Below, in pieces: positions 44,971-53,933 of a stretch of 64,000 bases of DNA. A model generated the notes under the pieces. The model was not told the DNA's origin and did not search any database. It worked only from the letters and a program-made list of their open reading frames with translations. Origin of the DNA: Bacteroidota bacterium (lineage in GTDB: Bacteria > Bacteroidota > Rhodothermia > Rhodothermales > UBA10348); contig JAQBZH010000002.1 in NCBI GenBank assembly GCA_027622005.1, positions 104,074 through 168,073 on the forward strand, in the 5' to 3' direction. The translations under genes and the position numbers were made by a program. The first letter of the stretch is position 1, and each line of letters opens with the position of its first letter.

Positions 44971-47016
44971 CTATCGCGTAAACGTGATTTTTGAAAGCCG
45001 TGCATCCTGATTTCGGGAATTCCAAGCTTCGCCGTATTCCAATAAAAACAGCGATCCATCCGGACCAAAAGCCATGTCCATCGGCCTGCTTAGCGTGGTT
45101 GAAGGCATAAACGATTCCATGTATTCGTAATTGCCTTCGGAATCCATGGTAACTACAAATAGCTTGTGCCTCATCCATTCGTGAACGAATAGCTTGCCTT
45201 CATAGTAACCGGGAAAGCCACTTTCTGGTGAAACCGGATGATATACTGGCCCTGCCATGGCGCTTCTGCCTCCTGTTTTTAACAACGGAAATTCCTTCGA
45301 CTCACCGTACGGATACCAAATCCAAGCGGACTGAGCCGGCGGCAGTGTTTGGGTACCAGAGTTGTTGGGCGAATCGTTAATCGGAGCCATCACGTCATAG
45401 AGATCGCCGGACTGCTTTTTGACAAAGTCGTAGTTCGTGTAGGCCTTGTTATTTCCGATAAAGTAGGGCCATCCGTAAAACCCGGCGGCTCTAGCTTGAT
45501 TAATTTCATCGTGTCCCGCTGGCCCACGGCCTTCCTTCGGATCAGTCGCATCGGGACCAATTTCACCCCAATACAGCCAATCGGTGGCAGGGTCGACGGA
45601 AATGCGGAATGGATTGCGGTTGCCCATCACGAAAATTTCTGGATGCCCGTCCACTCCATCAGCGAATAAATTGCCTTCGGGAACCCGGTACGTTCCGTCA
45701 TCAAGCGGTTTGATGCGCAAAATCTTGCCTCGATAATCTCTGGAGTTGGCGCTCGTTCCCTGTGCATCCCACGGAGATCTACCTGGCGATTCGTCTGAAG
45801 GACTGTACCCGTCCGATGCAAACGGATTGATATTGTCCCCTGTGGAAACGTACAGATTACCTTTTGAATCGAACGCAATCGACCCGCCCGCATGACAACA
45901 TTCGACTCGTTGAGTAGGGACACGCAGTAATACGATCTCCGAGGCTAGGTCGATCGTTGTTCCGTCGAACGTGAATCGTGAAAGGTGTTGCTCTGCAGTA
46001 TCCCCAGGCACCGAATAGTATAGGTAAATCCATGCATTCGACGAAAAACCGGGGTCGAGCGCGATTCCCAAAAGTCCATCTTCCTTTTCAGAATACACAG
46101 GTATCTCAGCCGCAATGGTGTTTTTACTAGTGGCTGGGTCGATCAAATGAACACTTCCGTGGCGTTCGACCATCAGGACACGCCCATCTGGCAATGGAGC
46201 GAGTTCCATGGGTTCACGCAAATTATCAATCAGGACCTGTTGCGAAAACTGGGATTCTTTGGGGGTTTGAGTCGATTTTGGGCCGCCTTCCATGGCCCAC
46301 CTAATTCCTTCTAATAGGTGCTTTAAAAAATTCGCATCCACCCACGTTTCCGCTCGATGCCCCATATTCGTATAAAAAGATCGCCCTCCATCGAACTCCT
46401 GTTTCCAGGAAACGGGGTGGGTAGTGCCCTCTGATGTGTCGTCACCCACGTTGTAGGACGTCTTATCAATCGAAACCAATACCTGTAGTTCGTCTCGAAC
46501 CATTCGGTGATTGTACCATTCGTCGGAATGCATCCACGTTTGCGGCAAATGAGCTGTCGAGGCATCGTTTGTGTCCTCCACAATCAACTTTGCCTCTTGG
46601 ATAGCCGGGTGGTTTACAAAATAACCGCCCACTAACTGTCCGTACCAAGGCCATTCATACTCCGTATCGGAGGCTGCATGTACGCCGACATAGCCTCCTC
46701 CACCTTGTACAAATCGTTGAAAGGCAATCTGCTGGGCGTCATCCAGCACATTTCCAGTTGTGCTCAAGAAAATGACTGCAGAATAGGGGGCCAGCCCTTC
46801 ATCCGTAAAAATGGCAGGGTTTTCTGTTGAATCCACCTCGAAACCGTGTTCCAAGCCGAGGGACATTATAGCGCGCTTACCGTCTTCTATCGAGTCGTGT
46901 CGATACCCTTGGGTCATCGAAAAAACGAGGACTCTTTCGTCCTTTGAAACCAATTGATAGACGACAGCAGCGATTATGACAACTGCTAAAAGAGAGGCAG
47001 CAAGCGTGCGGTTCAC
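44971..47016 (-). CDS. ThuA domain fused to PQQ-dependent sugar dehydrogenase domain
   Basis: The 681-residue protein starts at a GTG (47014-47016) with an N-terminal membrane anchor or signal (LAASLLAVVIIAAVVYQLV). Residues about 28-245 are a ThuA-like glutamine-amidotransferase fold (VFSMTQGYRHDSI, GYVGVHAASDTEYEW, FYTNMGHRAETW). Residues about 265-681 are a GSDH-type propeller (DGRVLMVERHGSVHLID, GLLGIALDPGF, MGNRNPFRISVD, MDMAFGPDGSLFLLEYGE). Such fusions suggest a sugar-oxidising envelope complex, as ThuA domains are linked to 3-keto-sugar metabolism. The actual substrate is unknown. Confidence 0.85.
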   Translation of the reverse strand: MNRTLAASLLAVVIIAAVVYQLVSKDERVLVFSMTQGYRHDSIEDGKRAIMSLGLEHGFEVDSTENPAIFTDEGLAPYSAVIFLSTTGNVLDDAQQIAFQRFVQGGGGYVGVHAASDTEYEWPWYGQLVGGYFVNHPAIQEAKLIVEDTNDASTAHLPQTWMHSDEWYNHRMVRDELQVLVSIDKTSYNVGDDTSEGTTHPVSWKQEFDGGRSFYTNMGHRAETWVDANFLKHLLEGIRWAMEGGPKSTQTPKESQFSQQVLIDNLREPMELAPLPDGRVLMVERHGSVHLIDPATSKNTIAAEIPVYSEKEDGLLGIALDPGFSSNAWIYLYYSVPGDTAEQHLSRFTFDGTTIDLASEIVLLRVPTQRVECCHAGGSIAFDSKGNLYVSTGDNINPFASDGYSPSDESPGRSPWDAQGTSANSRDYRGKILRIKPLDDGTYRVPEGNLFADGVDGHPEIFVMGNRNPFRISVDPATDWLYWGEIGPDATDPKEGRGPAGHDEINQARAAGFYGWPYFIGNNKAYTNYDFVKKQSGDLYDVMAPINDSPNNSGTQTLPPAQSAWIWYPYGESKEFPLLKTGGRSAMAGPVYHPVSPESGFPGYYEGKLFVHEWMRHKLFVVTMDSEGNYEYMESFMPSTTLSRPMDMAFGPDGSLFLLEYGEAWNSRNQDARLSKITFTR

Positions 47017-47196
47017 GGGACTTAGGGGTTTAGTGGAAGAAATAGAAAACTAATCGATCACTGATCAGGTTACAAGACATTGGTGTTGCCCGAGGAGGGG
47101 TTTGAAAGCAAACCACGAAGAGAAGCAAACACCTTCCGTAACAACGCTCATCCAGAATCGATTGAACCGGGGGATTCAAAGCGGTATCATACCAGA

Positions 47197-47457
47197 ATGG
47201 AATCAGCAAGCAATAAGGCAGCTTCGTCAGCTAAACGTCATTATTCAGTCGCCGTACTCGTTTCACTGGGGCTTTCGCTCTTGTTTTGGCTTGTTTTTGA
47301 CATTTTTGACCTGGTCAGTTTCGTATTGTGGACAAGCATAGCCGCCCTATTAGGCACTTCAATCGGACTGGTTGTGGGCCGTAAGCTGTGGATTACCGTC
47401 GTTTCCACACTGTCCATTCAGACATTGATTCTAAGCATTCTTCTGTTGATTGGATGA
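47197..47457 (+). CDS. Small membrane protein of unknown function
   Basis: From the ATG at 47197 the 86-residue product has a short soluble N terminus (ESASNKAASSAKRHYS) and two to three hydrophobic segments (VAVLVSLGLSLLFWLVF, LWTSIAALLGTSIGLVVG and VVSTLSIQTLILSILLLIG). The frame is open further upstream but that part is polar and unlike a protein domain. I do not recognise a family. It ends nine bases before the tag gene, so both may share a transcript. Confidence 0.55.
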   Translation: MESASNKAASSAKRHYSVAVLVSLGLSLLFWLVFDIFDLVSFVLWTSIAALLGTSIGLVVGRKLWITVVSTLSIQTLILSILLLIG

Positions 47458-47466
47458 TTTGATTTC

Positions 47467-48039
47467 ATGCAAAAAGACCTTCCTCGATGCCCCTGGTGTG
47501 GTACTGATCCACAATATGTCGAATATCACGACACCGAATGGGGCGTCCCCGTTCATGACGATCGGAAATTGTTTGAGATGCTGATTTTGGAGGGGGCGCA
47601 GGCAGGTCTGAGCTGGTCGACCATTTTGCATAAACGAGAAGGATACCGGGCCGCCTTTCTTCAATTCGATCCAATTAAAGTAGCAAGAATGACAGGAGAG
47701 GATTGCGAAGTACTTCGCCTGAATCCTGGAATCGTGCGAAACCGGTTGAAAATCGCTTCGGCGGTGACCAACGCTGAGGCCTTCCTTGCCGTTCAGAGAG
47801 AGTTCGGCGCTTTTTCCACTTATCTGTGGGCCTTTGTCGGGGACAAACCTATTGTAAACTCGCCTGGCAAGCTTGCCGATATTCCGGTGGAAACCCCGCT
47901 TGCTGTTAGCATCAGTAAAGATTTAAAACGAAGGGGATTCAAGTTTGTAGGCCCAACAATAATTTACGCCTATTTACAAGCGGTCGGCGTGGTCAACGAT
48001 CACATCAAGAGTTGCTTTCTACACCGTAAAACGACCTGA
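47467..48039 (+). CDS. tag: DNA-3-methyladenine glycosylase I
   Basis: The 190-residue protein aligns with Tag along its length. It has CPWCG and YHDTEWGVPVHDDRKLFEML at the start, LEGAQAGLSWSTIL with the base-pocket residues, and a C-terminal NDHIKSCFLH. The early Cys8/His21 and late His/Cys would form the family's zinc snap. It excises 3-methyladenine from alkylated DNA in the base-excision pathway. Length is normal for the family. Confidence 0.95.
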   Translation: MQKDLPRCPWCGTDPQYVEYHDTEWGVPVHDDRKLFEMLILEGAQAGLSWSTILHKREGYRAAFLQFDPIKVARMTGEDCEVLRLNPGIVRNRLKIASAVTNAEAFLAVQREFGAFSTYLWAFVGDKPIVNSPGKLADIPVETPLAVSISKDLKRRGFKFVGPTIIYAYLQAVGVVNDHIKSCFLHRKTT

Positions 48040-48080
48040 AATAACGGCTCGTAGTTTTTTAATAGCGTGCGGAAAGAATT

Positions 48081-48127
48081 GAAAATCGGCCCAAATGCCA
48101 TCAAAAGGCCATCAAAATGCCATTTTC
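48081..48127. repeat. Short 11-bp repeats and imperfect dyad at a convergent junction
   Basis: GCCATCAAAA occurs at 48097-48106 and 48108-48117, with a third GCCAT at 48119, an 11-base period. The flanks GAAAAT-C-GGC (48081-48090) and GCC-ATTTTC (48119-48127) are complementary apart from one bulged C, so the whole can fold as a stem with a long loop. It lies between the stops of tag and mreB and may act as an imperfect terminator. Confidence 0.35.
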
Positions 48128-48136
48128 AAGCAAAGC

Positions 48137-49234
<1,098 letters not shown>

Positions 49235-49262
49235 TTAGAGCAGTCTGATAATACGCATCAAA

Positions 49263-49287
49263 CCCCTTGATTCCAATGTTCAAGGGG
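49263..49287. promoter_or_regulatory. Inverted repeat in mreB / SRPBCC divergent region
   Basis: CCCCTTGA (49263-49270) and TCAAGGGG (49280-49287) form a perfect 8-bp dyad around a 9-base spacer. It is about 115 bases upstream of mreB and 100 bases upstream of the SRPBCC gene. There is no U-tract, so an operator or 5'-UTR hairpin is more likely than a terminator. Confidence 0.3.
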
Positions 49288-49387
49288 GAGAACTAGAAGA
49301 TAGAAATTGGTATGTTTGAACGTCCATCTCGTCTTCTCGTTGATCAAGGTTGAGTCGGTGATATTGGACTTTTAAAGGGGAATTTTT

Positions 49388-50245
49388 ATGAGCAAGAAAA
49401 AAGTTTGGTTCGTCGGCTTATTGCTTGTCCTGATGGCAATTGTAAGCCTAGGAATTTTTAAACCAACAGCCACAATTACATCCTCTTTTACCGTTCGTAG
49501 GAGTGCTGCCACAGCTTTCCGCGTTTTAACGACGTCCTCAACCATTCCGATGCTGGTAGATAAAGTTTCGACTGTGGAGCCACTGGTAGAGCATGATCAA
49601 CAAATAGGGAATCGATATCGAGTCCTAGAAGGAGATGTAGAACCCCCGAATGAATATGAGATTGAGTTAACCGGTTTTTTAGAGATGGAGCAGGTCGCCT
49701 ATACGTTTTCAAGACCACACGTTCAGACCGTGGTCAGCTACGAATTATTGCGAACAGCGACCGGTACGACCATTGAAGTGTCTCGTCAGATTATTCCATT
49801 AAGCTGGTGGCGTCGTTCTTTTTTAATGATTTTACAAGATAGCGAGGCCAAGGCCCAGATTCGAATTAACGATGAGTTGAAACGACTTATTGAAACTAGT
49901 CCGGAATCGCTTATTGGAGATTGGATTTCATCGGGCCCCGACGGACAAGAACAGATGTTTTCTTTCCGAAGTGATGAAAAAGCAGATTGGCGGGTGGCCA
50001 TAGGAGCTGCCGTTTATCCAATTACTGATCTTGTGTGGAAACGGGAGTCTTCGGTTCAGCCGGAATTGCTGGATCTAAGCGGATTTACAGCCGGACCGCT
50101 TAGGGGGCTTACTCTTTTCGGAATCATAGACATGTCCCGACTAGATACGCTCATTTTCGACGCAGAAGCCGGACTTCCTGACGATGATCGGGTTCGTCCG
50201 ATGGCGTTTACAGAATCCGCTGTTACCTACGTGCGCATTCGCTAG
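49388..50245 (+). CDS. Membrane-anchored SRPBCC-domain protein
   Basis: The 285-residue product starts after a good ribosome-binding sequence (AAAGGGG, 8 bases before ATG). It has one N-terminal membrane segment (VWFVGLLLVLMAIVSLGIF). Residues about 30-165 look like a polyketide-cyclase/START-type (SRPBCC) lipid-binding domain (ITSSFTVRRSAATAFRVLTT, YEIELTGFLEMEQVAYTF, SYELLRTATGTTIEVSRQI). The C-terminal 100 residues begin GDWISSGPDGQEQMFSF and resemble nothing I recognise. Function is unknown. Confidence 0.65.
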   Translation: MSKKKVWFVGLLLVLMAIVSLGIFKPTATITSSFTVRRSAATAFRVLTTSSTIPMLVDKVSTVEPLVEHDQQIGNRYRVLEGDVEPPNEYEIELTGFLEMEQVAYTFSRPHVQTVVSYELLRTATGTTIEVSRQIIPLSWWRRSFLMILQDSEAKAQIRINDELKRLIETSPESLIGDWISSGPDGQEQMFSFRSDEKADWRVAIGAAVYPITDLVWKRESSVQPELLDLSGFTAGPLRGLTLFGIIDMSRLDTLIFDAEAGLPDDDRVRPMAFTESAVTYVRIR

Positions 50246-50292
50246 ATCGATCGACAAAACACTTGGCTAAGCTTGCTCAAAAAGTCTTCAGC

Positions 50293-51825
50293 TCAACTGT
50301 GGAGAACCCGATTTTTTAAAATCTGGTCGATTCGGCCTAAATCTTCGACAAATCTAGGGTCCGTATCAATGCGGGCTTGGATAGCTTTGCATGCGTGGAT
50401 TACGGTCGAATGATCCCGACCACCAAATCGCCTTCCGATGGCTTCCAGGGAATGCTGTGTCATCAACTTGCAAAAATGCATAGCAACTTGACGAGCATCT
50501 ACGATTGGTCGTTTCCGACTCTTACCTATGAGCAGATCAGGGCTCATGGTGTAGTATTCGGCCACAATATCTCTGATTTGTGACGCAGAAATGCTTTTCC
50601 TGGTCCGATTGTCAATCTGATCCTGAAGCGCTTCCTGAACGAAAATCAAATCGATCGGACGTTTGGTAATTTGCTGAGTGGCAAGCAAACGGTTAAACGC
50701 TCCTTCCAGAAGCCGAATATTGTCTTTTACGTTGTACGCGATGTAATCAATGACTTCGCCAGAAAGGTCCAGACCATTATCCAACGCGTGTTTGCGCAAA
50801 ATAGCCGTTCGAGTCTCCAAATCGGGCGGTTGGACATCGGCCGAAAGTCCCCAACGAAATCTCGATAGTAAACGCTCTTCGATTCCGGCTATTTCAGCTG
50901 GACTTCTGTCGGCACACAAAATAATCTGCTTGCCGCGTTGGTGAAGATCGTTGAACAGGTGGAAAAACTGCTCTTGGGTTTTCTCTTTGCCGCCAAAAAA
51001 TTGGATGTCATCCACAATGAGCACATCAATTTGGCGGAACGAATGAGTGAATTCGACCAGCGTATTGTTTTGAATAGCATGGACAAAACAATTCGTAAAT
51101 GCTTCGCTCGTCAAATACAAGACCTGCGCGCGAGGATGTTGTCCGACAATGTGATTCCCAATGGCATGGGCTAGGTGGGTCTTGCCGAGACCAACTTTTC
51201 CGTAAATCAAAAATGGATTAAAACTGGTCTCACCTGGACGATTGGAAACGGCCACTCCCGCGCTGCGAGCCAATCGGTTGCAGTCTGCTTCAATGAAAGA
51301 GTCAAACGTATACTTCGGGTTAAGCGTTCTGGGAAGGGCTCCCGGTAGCGTTTCTGCCCGAATGGTGAAAGGAGGTGTAGGTCCTGACTCTTTCCTACTT
51401 GGCTGGCCGCCTCTAAAATTGTCGCCCTGAGCCGAAGACGGCTTATATCGATTTAATTCAGCAGAACTCTGTCTCGGACCTTTAGACGCGTTGTCCGATA
51501 GTTCGGCGGAATTAGCCTTATACGAGCGCGAAGCTGATTCGTGGACGGCCTCGACAACCTGGTCTCGGGCAATAATAAAACTATAAGAAGCTCCTTTACC
51601 TGCGCTTTTTTCTACAGTTGTTTGAATAAACGAACCGTATTCACGGTCCACCCAATCGCGATGAAATTCTGAAGGGACGCTAAGCGTAACGTGAACGGCG
51701 TTGCCGGCGTCGGTGCAAGAAACAAACTGTACTGGCTGAAGCCAGGTCTGAAACTGTTGAGCTGGAATCGTAGAAGCCAGTTCATCTTTTTGCTGAAGCC
51801 ATGACCTTTCGAGTGGTCTTTCCAT
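50293..51825 (-). CDS. dnaA: Chromosomal replication initiator protein DnaA
   Basis: The 510-residue protein has domain I (WLQQKDELASTIPAQQFQTW), a low-complexity domain II (about 110-165) and the AAA+ domain III with Walker A GKVGLGKTH and Walker B LIVDDIQFF. It ends in the DNA-binding domain IV with GGRDHSTVIHACKAI. It melts the origin with ATP and is normally autoregulated through DnaA boxes. Two near-consensus boxes lie 97-125 bases upstream. dnaN does not follow; the gene is next to bcp instead. Confidence 0.97.
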   Translation of the reverse strand: MERPLERSWLQQKDELASTIPAQQFQTWLQPVQFVSCTDAGNAVHVTLSVPSEFHRDWVDREYGSFIQTTVEKSAGKGASYSFIIARDQVVEAVHESASRSYKANSAELSDNASKGPRQSSAELNRYKPSSAQGDNFRGGQPSRKESGPTPPFTIRAETLPGALPRTLNPKYTFDSFIEADCNRLARSAGVAVSNRPGETSFNPFLIYGKVGLGKTHLAHAIGNHIVGQHPRAQVLYLTSEAFTNCFVHAIQNNTLVEFTHSFRQIDVLIVDDIQFFGGKEKTQEQFFHLFNDLHQRGKQIILCADRSPAEIAGIEERLLSRFRWGLSADVQPPDLETRTAILRKHALDNGLDLSGEVIDYIAYNVKDNIRLLEGAFNRLLATQQITKRPIDLIFVQEALQDQIDNRTRKSISASQIRDIVAEYYTMSPDLLIGKSRKRPIVDARQVAMHFCKLMTQHSLEAIGRRFGGRDHSTVIHACKAIQARIDTDPRFVEDLGRIDQILKNRVLHS

Positions 51826-51921
51826 GAAGCAGATGCAATCAATAAAAAAAGTGGGTGTGGAATCGGGTGTCTCTATGGTAGGCAGAATTTGCTCCGTTTG
51901 GCAACTCGAAAACGGGGGTAT

Positions 51922-51950
51922 TTATCCACTCCCAACACTACTTATCAACA
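51922..51950. promoter_or_regulatory. Two DnaA-box-like sites upstream of dnaA
   Basis: TTATCCACT (51922-51930) and TTATCAACA (51942-51950) each match the DnaA box TTATCCACA at eight of nine positions and have the same orientation, 20 bases apart. The region 51826-52066 is AT-rich (for example TTTATTTTACAAATT). It could be the autoregulatory region of dnaA or part of the replication origin. Two boxes alone do not prove an origin. Confidence 0.5.
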
Positions 51951-52066
51951 GAGCGAATGTGGGAAAAAAAAGATGGGTTTATTTTACAAATTCACAAGCT
52001 TTTTCGATCCGTTTGTGATATGGAAGGTGGTCAAAAAGGAAGAATGAAATCCAGGCGAAGAAGAAT

Positions 52067-52540
52067 TTAGATTCCAAATCCCAATAAGATTTCAGCCGTG
52101 TGATCCTTCGATTTTGGCTTATTAATGACTTTTTTGATGAAACCTTGTTCATTAATCAAATAGGTCATCCGCTTGGTACCCATGTACTTGCGTCCAAAAA
52201 GCGTCTTCTCTCCGTATACGCCGAAGGCCTTCAGCATAACCTGTTCGGTATCGGCAATTAGAGGGAATGGCAACGTGTATTTACCTGCAAAATTCACATG
52301 TTTGTACACAGAATCGTCAGATACCCCAATGATGGAAATTCCGGCATCTTTTAGGCTCTTAAAATGATCACGCAAATTGCAGGCTTGCGTGGTACAAGTG
52401 GGCGTGTTGTCTCGTGGGTAGAAGTAAACGGCGTATCGCTTTCCCGCAAAATCAGCGGACGAAATCACCTTTCCGTCCTGGGTTTTACCTGAAAAAAACG
52501 GTGCGGGGTCACCTTCCTGCAGAGGCTCGGGGAAAGACAT
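52067..52540 (-). CDS. bcp: Thioredoxin-dependent thiol peroxidase (BCP/PrxQ)
   Basis: From the ATG at 52538-52540 the product has 157 residues, normal for BCP. The peroxidatic cysteine lies in PRDNTPTCTTQAC, and the second cysteine five residues later is the resolving one of the PrxQ type. LQEGDPAPFFSGKTQDG at the start and SDDSVYKHVNFAGKYTLPF in the middle are also typical. It reduces hydrogen peroxide and alkyl hydroperoxides with electrons from thioredoxin. A nine-residue upstream extension is rejected in favour of the canonical start. Confidence 0.95.
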   Translation of the reverse strand: MSFPEPLQEGDPAPFFSGKTQDGKVISSADFAGKRYAVYFYPRDNTPTCTTQACNLRDHFKSLKDAGISIIGVSDDSVYKHVNFAGKYTLPFPLIADTEQVMLKAFGVYGEKTLFGRKYMGTKRMTYLINEQGFIKKVINKPKSKDHTAEILLGFGI

Positions 52541-52638
52541 AAATATTCGGATGAGAAATGAGATCATAAGCCAAACCTACTGGAAGGAACGGCGGGGGTT
52601 TCAGCGAAAGGGTCTTATCGAATTTGATTAAAATTAAA

Positions 52639-53322
52639 TTAGAACGAGACCTTTATTGCATTGGAAATGAATTGCATGAAGGGTGATCCCGCTTTCCAGG
52701 TTTCTGCCAGAAGCGGCAAAAAGTCTGGACGAAGAGCAACGTCTTGTTCAAACTCAGCGACCGCCATAAAATCCTTACGCTTTAGATCTATGACGAGGTC
52801 GTGATTGGCATCCACACCCAGTGGAGGACGCTTCAGCGAGTCTCCCTTTAATTCCAGTCCCGAAGAAACTGCGGCATCGCGAACTTTTTGCCACCGGCCT
52901 CCATCCTCCAGAATAGCGGAGCGGATCTGATTTAGAACCGGATTTTCAGGCTGCCAAATGCCTAACCCGACAAATACGTTGCCAGGCTCGATATGCAAAT
53001 AATATCCGGGTGCGTGAACGTCTTTGGCCGAACTATGACGAAACTGAATAGCCGCATGTGTTTTGTAGGGGTCCTTGTTGTCTGAAAAGCGAACATCTCG
53101 GTGAATTCTAAAAAAGGACCCGCCGGAAGCTTTTGGAATTGCAAGAAAATGCGGACTAATGTCAGCCAGAAGTGGGCTGAAATCCGCTATTAAATCCAGC
53201 AGAGGCTCTTTTACGTGCTTTTCGTATCGCTTCTTGTTGAGGGCAAACCAATCCCGGTCATTATTTGCTTTTAGTTCTCGTAAAAAGGCAAATAATTCAG
53301 GTGTGATGTATGGATTTGGCAT
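52639..53322 (-). CDS. DUF2461 family protein (TIGR02453-like)
   Basis: With the ATG at 53320-53322, the 227-residue protein begins TPELFAFLRELKANNDRDWF, the family hallmark. It continues with FFRIHRDVRFSDNKDPYKTH and GYYLHIEPGNVFVGLGIW, all conserved in DUF2461 proteins, whose function is unknown. A longer open extension upstream is cysteine/arginine rich, overlaps the next gene, and is not credible. It lies about 90 bases downstream of the small membrane protein gene. Confidence 0.85.
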   Translation of the reverse strand: MPNPYITPELFAFLRELKANNDRDWFALNKKRYEKHVKEPLLDLIADFSPLLADISPHFLAIPKASGGSFFRIHRDVRFSDNKDPYKTHAAIQFRHSSAKDVHAPGYYLHIEPGNVFVGLGIWQPENPVLNQIRSAILEDGGRWQKVRDAAVSSGLELKGDSLKRPPLGVDANHDLVIDLKRKDFMAVAEFEQDVALRPDFLPLLAETWKAGSPFMQFISNAIKVSF

Positions 53323-53414
53323 TCTGAAGGACAATTTGGATGTGGAGCGAAGGGGAGAAGGGAAACAAATTGGGATCGATTTTAGACTTCCGGCCATCAA
53401 TTCCGCGTTATTGA

Positions 53415-53816
53415 CTAGGTCCGCTTGGTACCTGCAAGCTTGGCACCGAAAAGGGCAGACGGGATAGGAGCTGCGATTCCAAGTATCCACATCCACGCTG
53501 GATGGGGAATCATGATCATCGTGCCTATTCCTGCACACATCAGTAATAAACCGGTAATAATGCTTGGAAGGCTTCCTTCCGAATTATCCACCTTTTTCGC
53601 TACAAAGCCGCCGACGAGTGCGCCCAAAATCCAAGCTATTAAAACGGCAACTATGGCCGCAGTTGGAATGGAATCCATGATCTGGGCCAAATCTTCAGGA
53701 TTGGTGACGTCAACTCCTGTTGGGGGTGGCCAAATCGTGTGACTGACGGCTTCGATAGCAAACACGACAACGAAGCCAGAAGCTATTCCGGCTAACACAG
53801 ACAAAGCTTTTTTCAT
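53415..53816 (-). CDS. Four-helix membrane protein, unknown function
   Basis: The start at 53814-53816 is supported by a Shine-Dalgarno-like TTGAGGA eight bases upstream. The 133-residue product has four hydrophobic helices: ALSVLAGIASGFVVVFAIEA, AAIVAVLIAWILGALVGGFV, ITGLLLMCAGIGTMIMI and WMWILGIAAPIPSALFG. The first loop contains a conserved-looking WPPPTGVD. I recognise no characterised family, although small proteins with this layout are common in Bacteroidota. Confidence 0.7.
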   Translation of the reverse strand: MKKALSVLAGIASGFVVVFAIEAVSHTIWPPPTGVDVTNPEDLAQIMDSIPTAAIVAVLIAWILGALVGGFVAKKVDNSEGSLPSIITGLLLMCAGIGTMIMIPHPAWMWILGIAAPIPSALFGAKLAGTKRT

Positions 53817-53933
53817 AGCATCCTCAACTTGTTTTGATTTCAAACGGATTCAATAGACAAAACCCAACTTGCACATTGAACCGGGGAAATGCAATATGTG
53901 CGCAAACGACGGGGTTTCTAAACACGAAGACGA

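Noticed and set aside
50298..50306. DnaA-box-like TGTGGAGAA at the dnaA 3' end
   Set aside because: One mismatch, but isolated and overlapping the region of the stop codon; chance match likely.
53323..53538. N-terminal 72-residue extension of the DUF2461 protein
   Set aside because: Cys/Arg-rich, overlaps the 3' end of the neighbouring membrane protein gene, and the family normally begins at TPELFAFLRELK.
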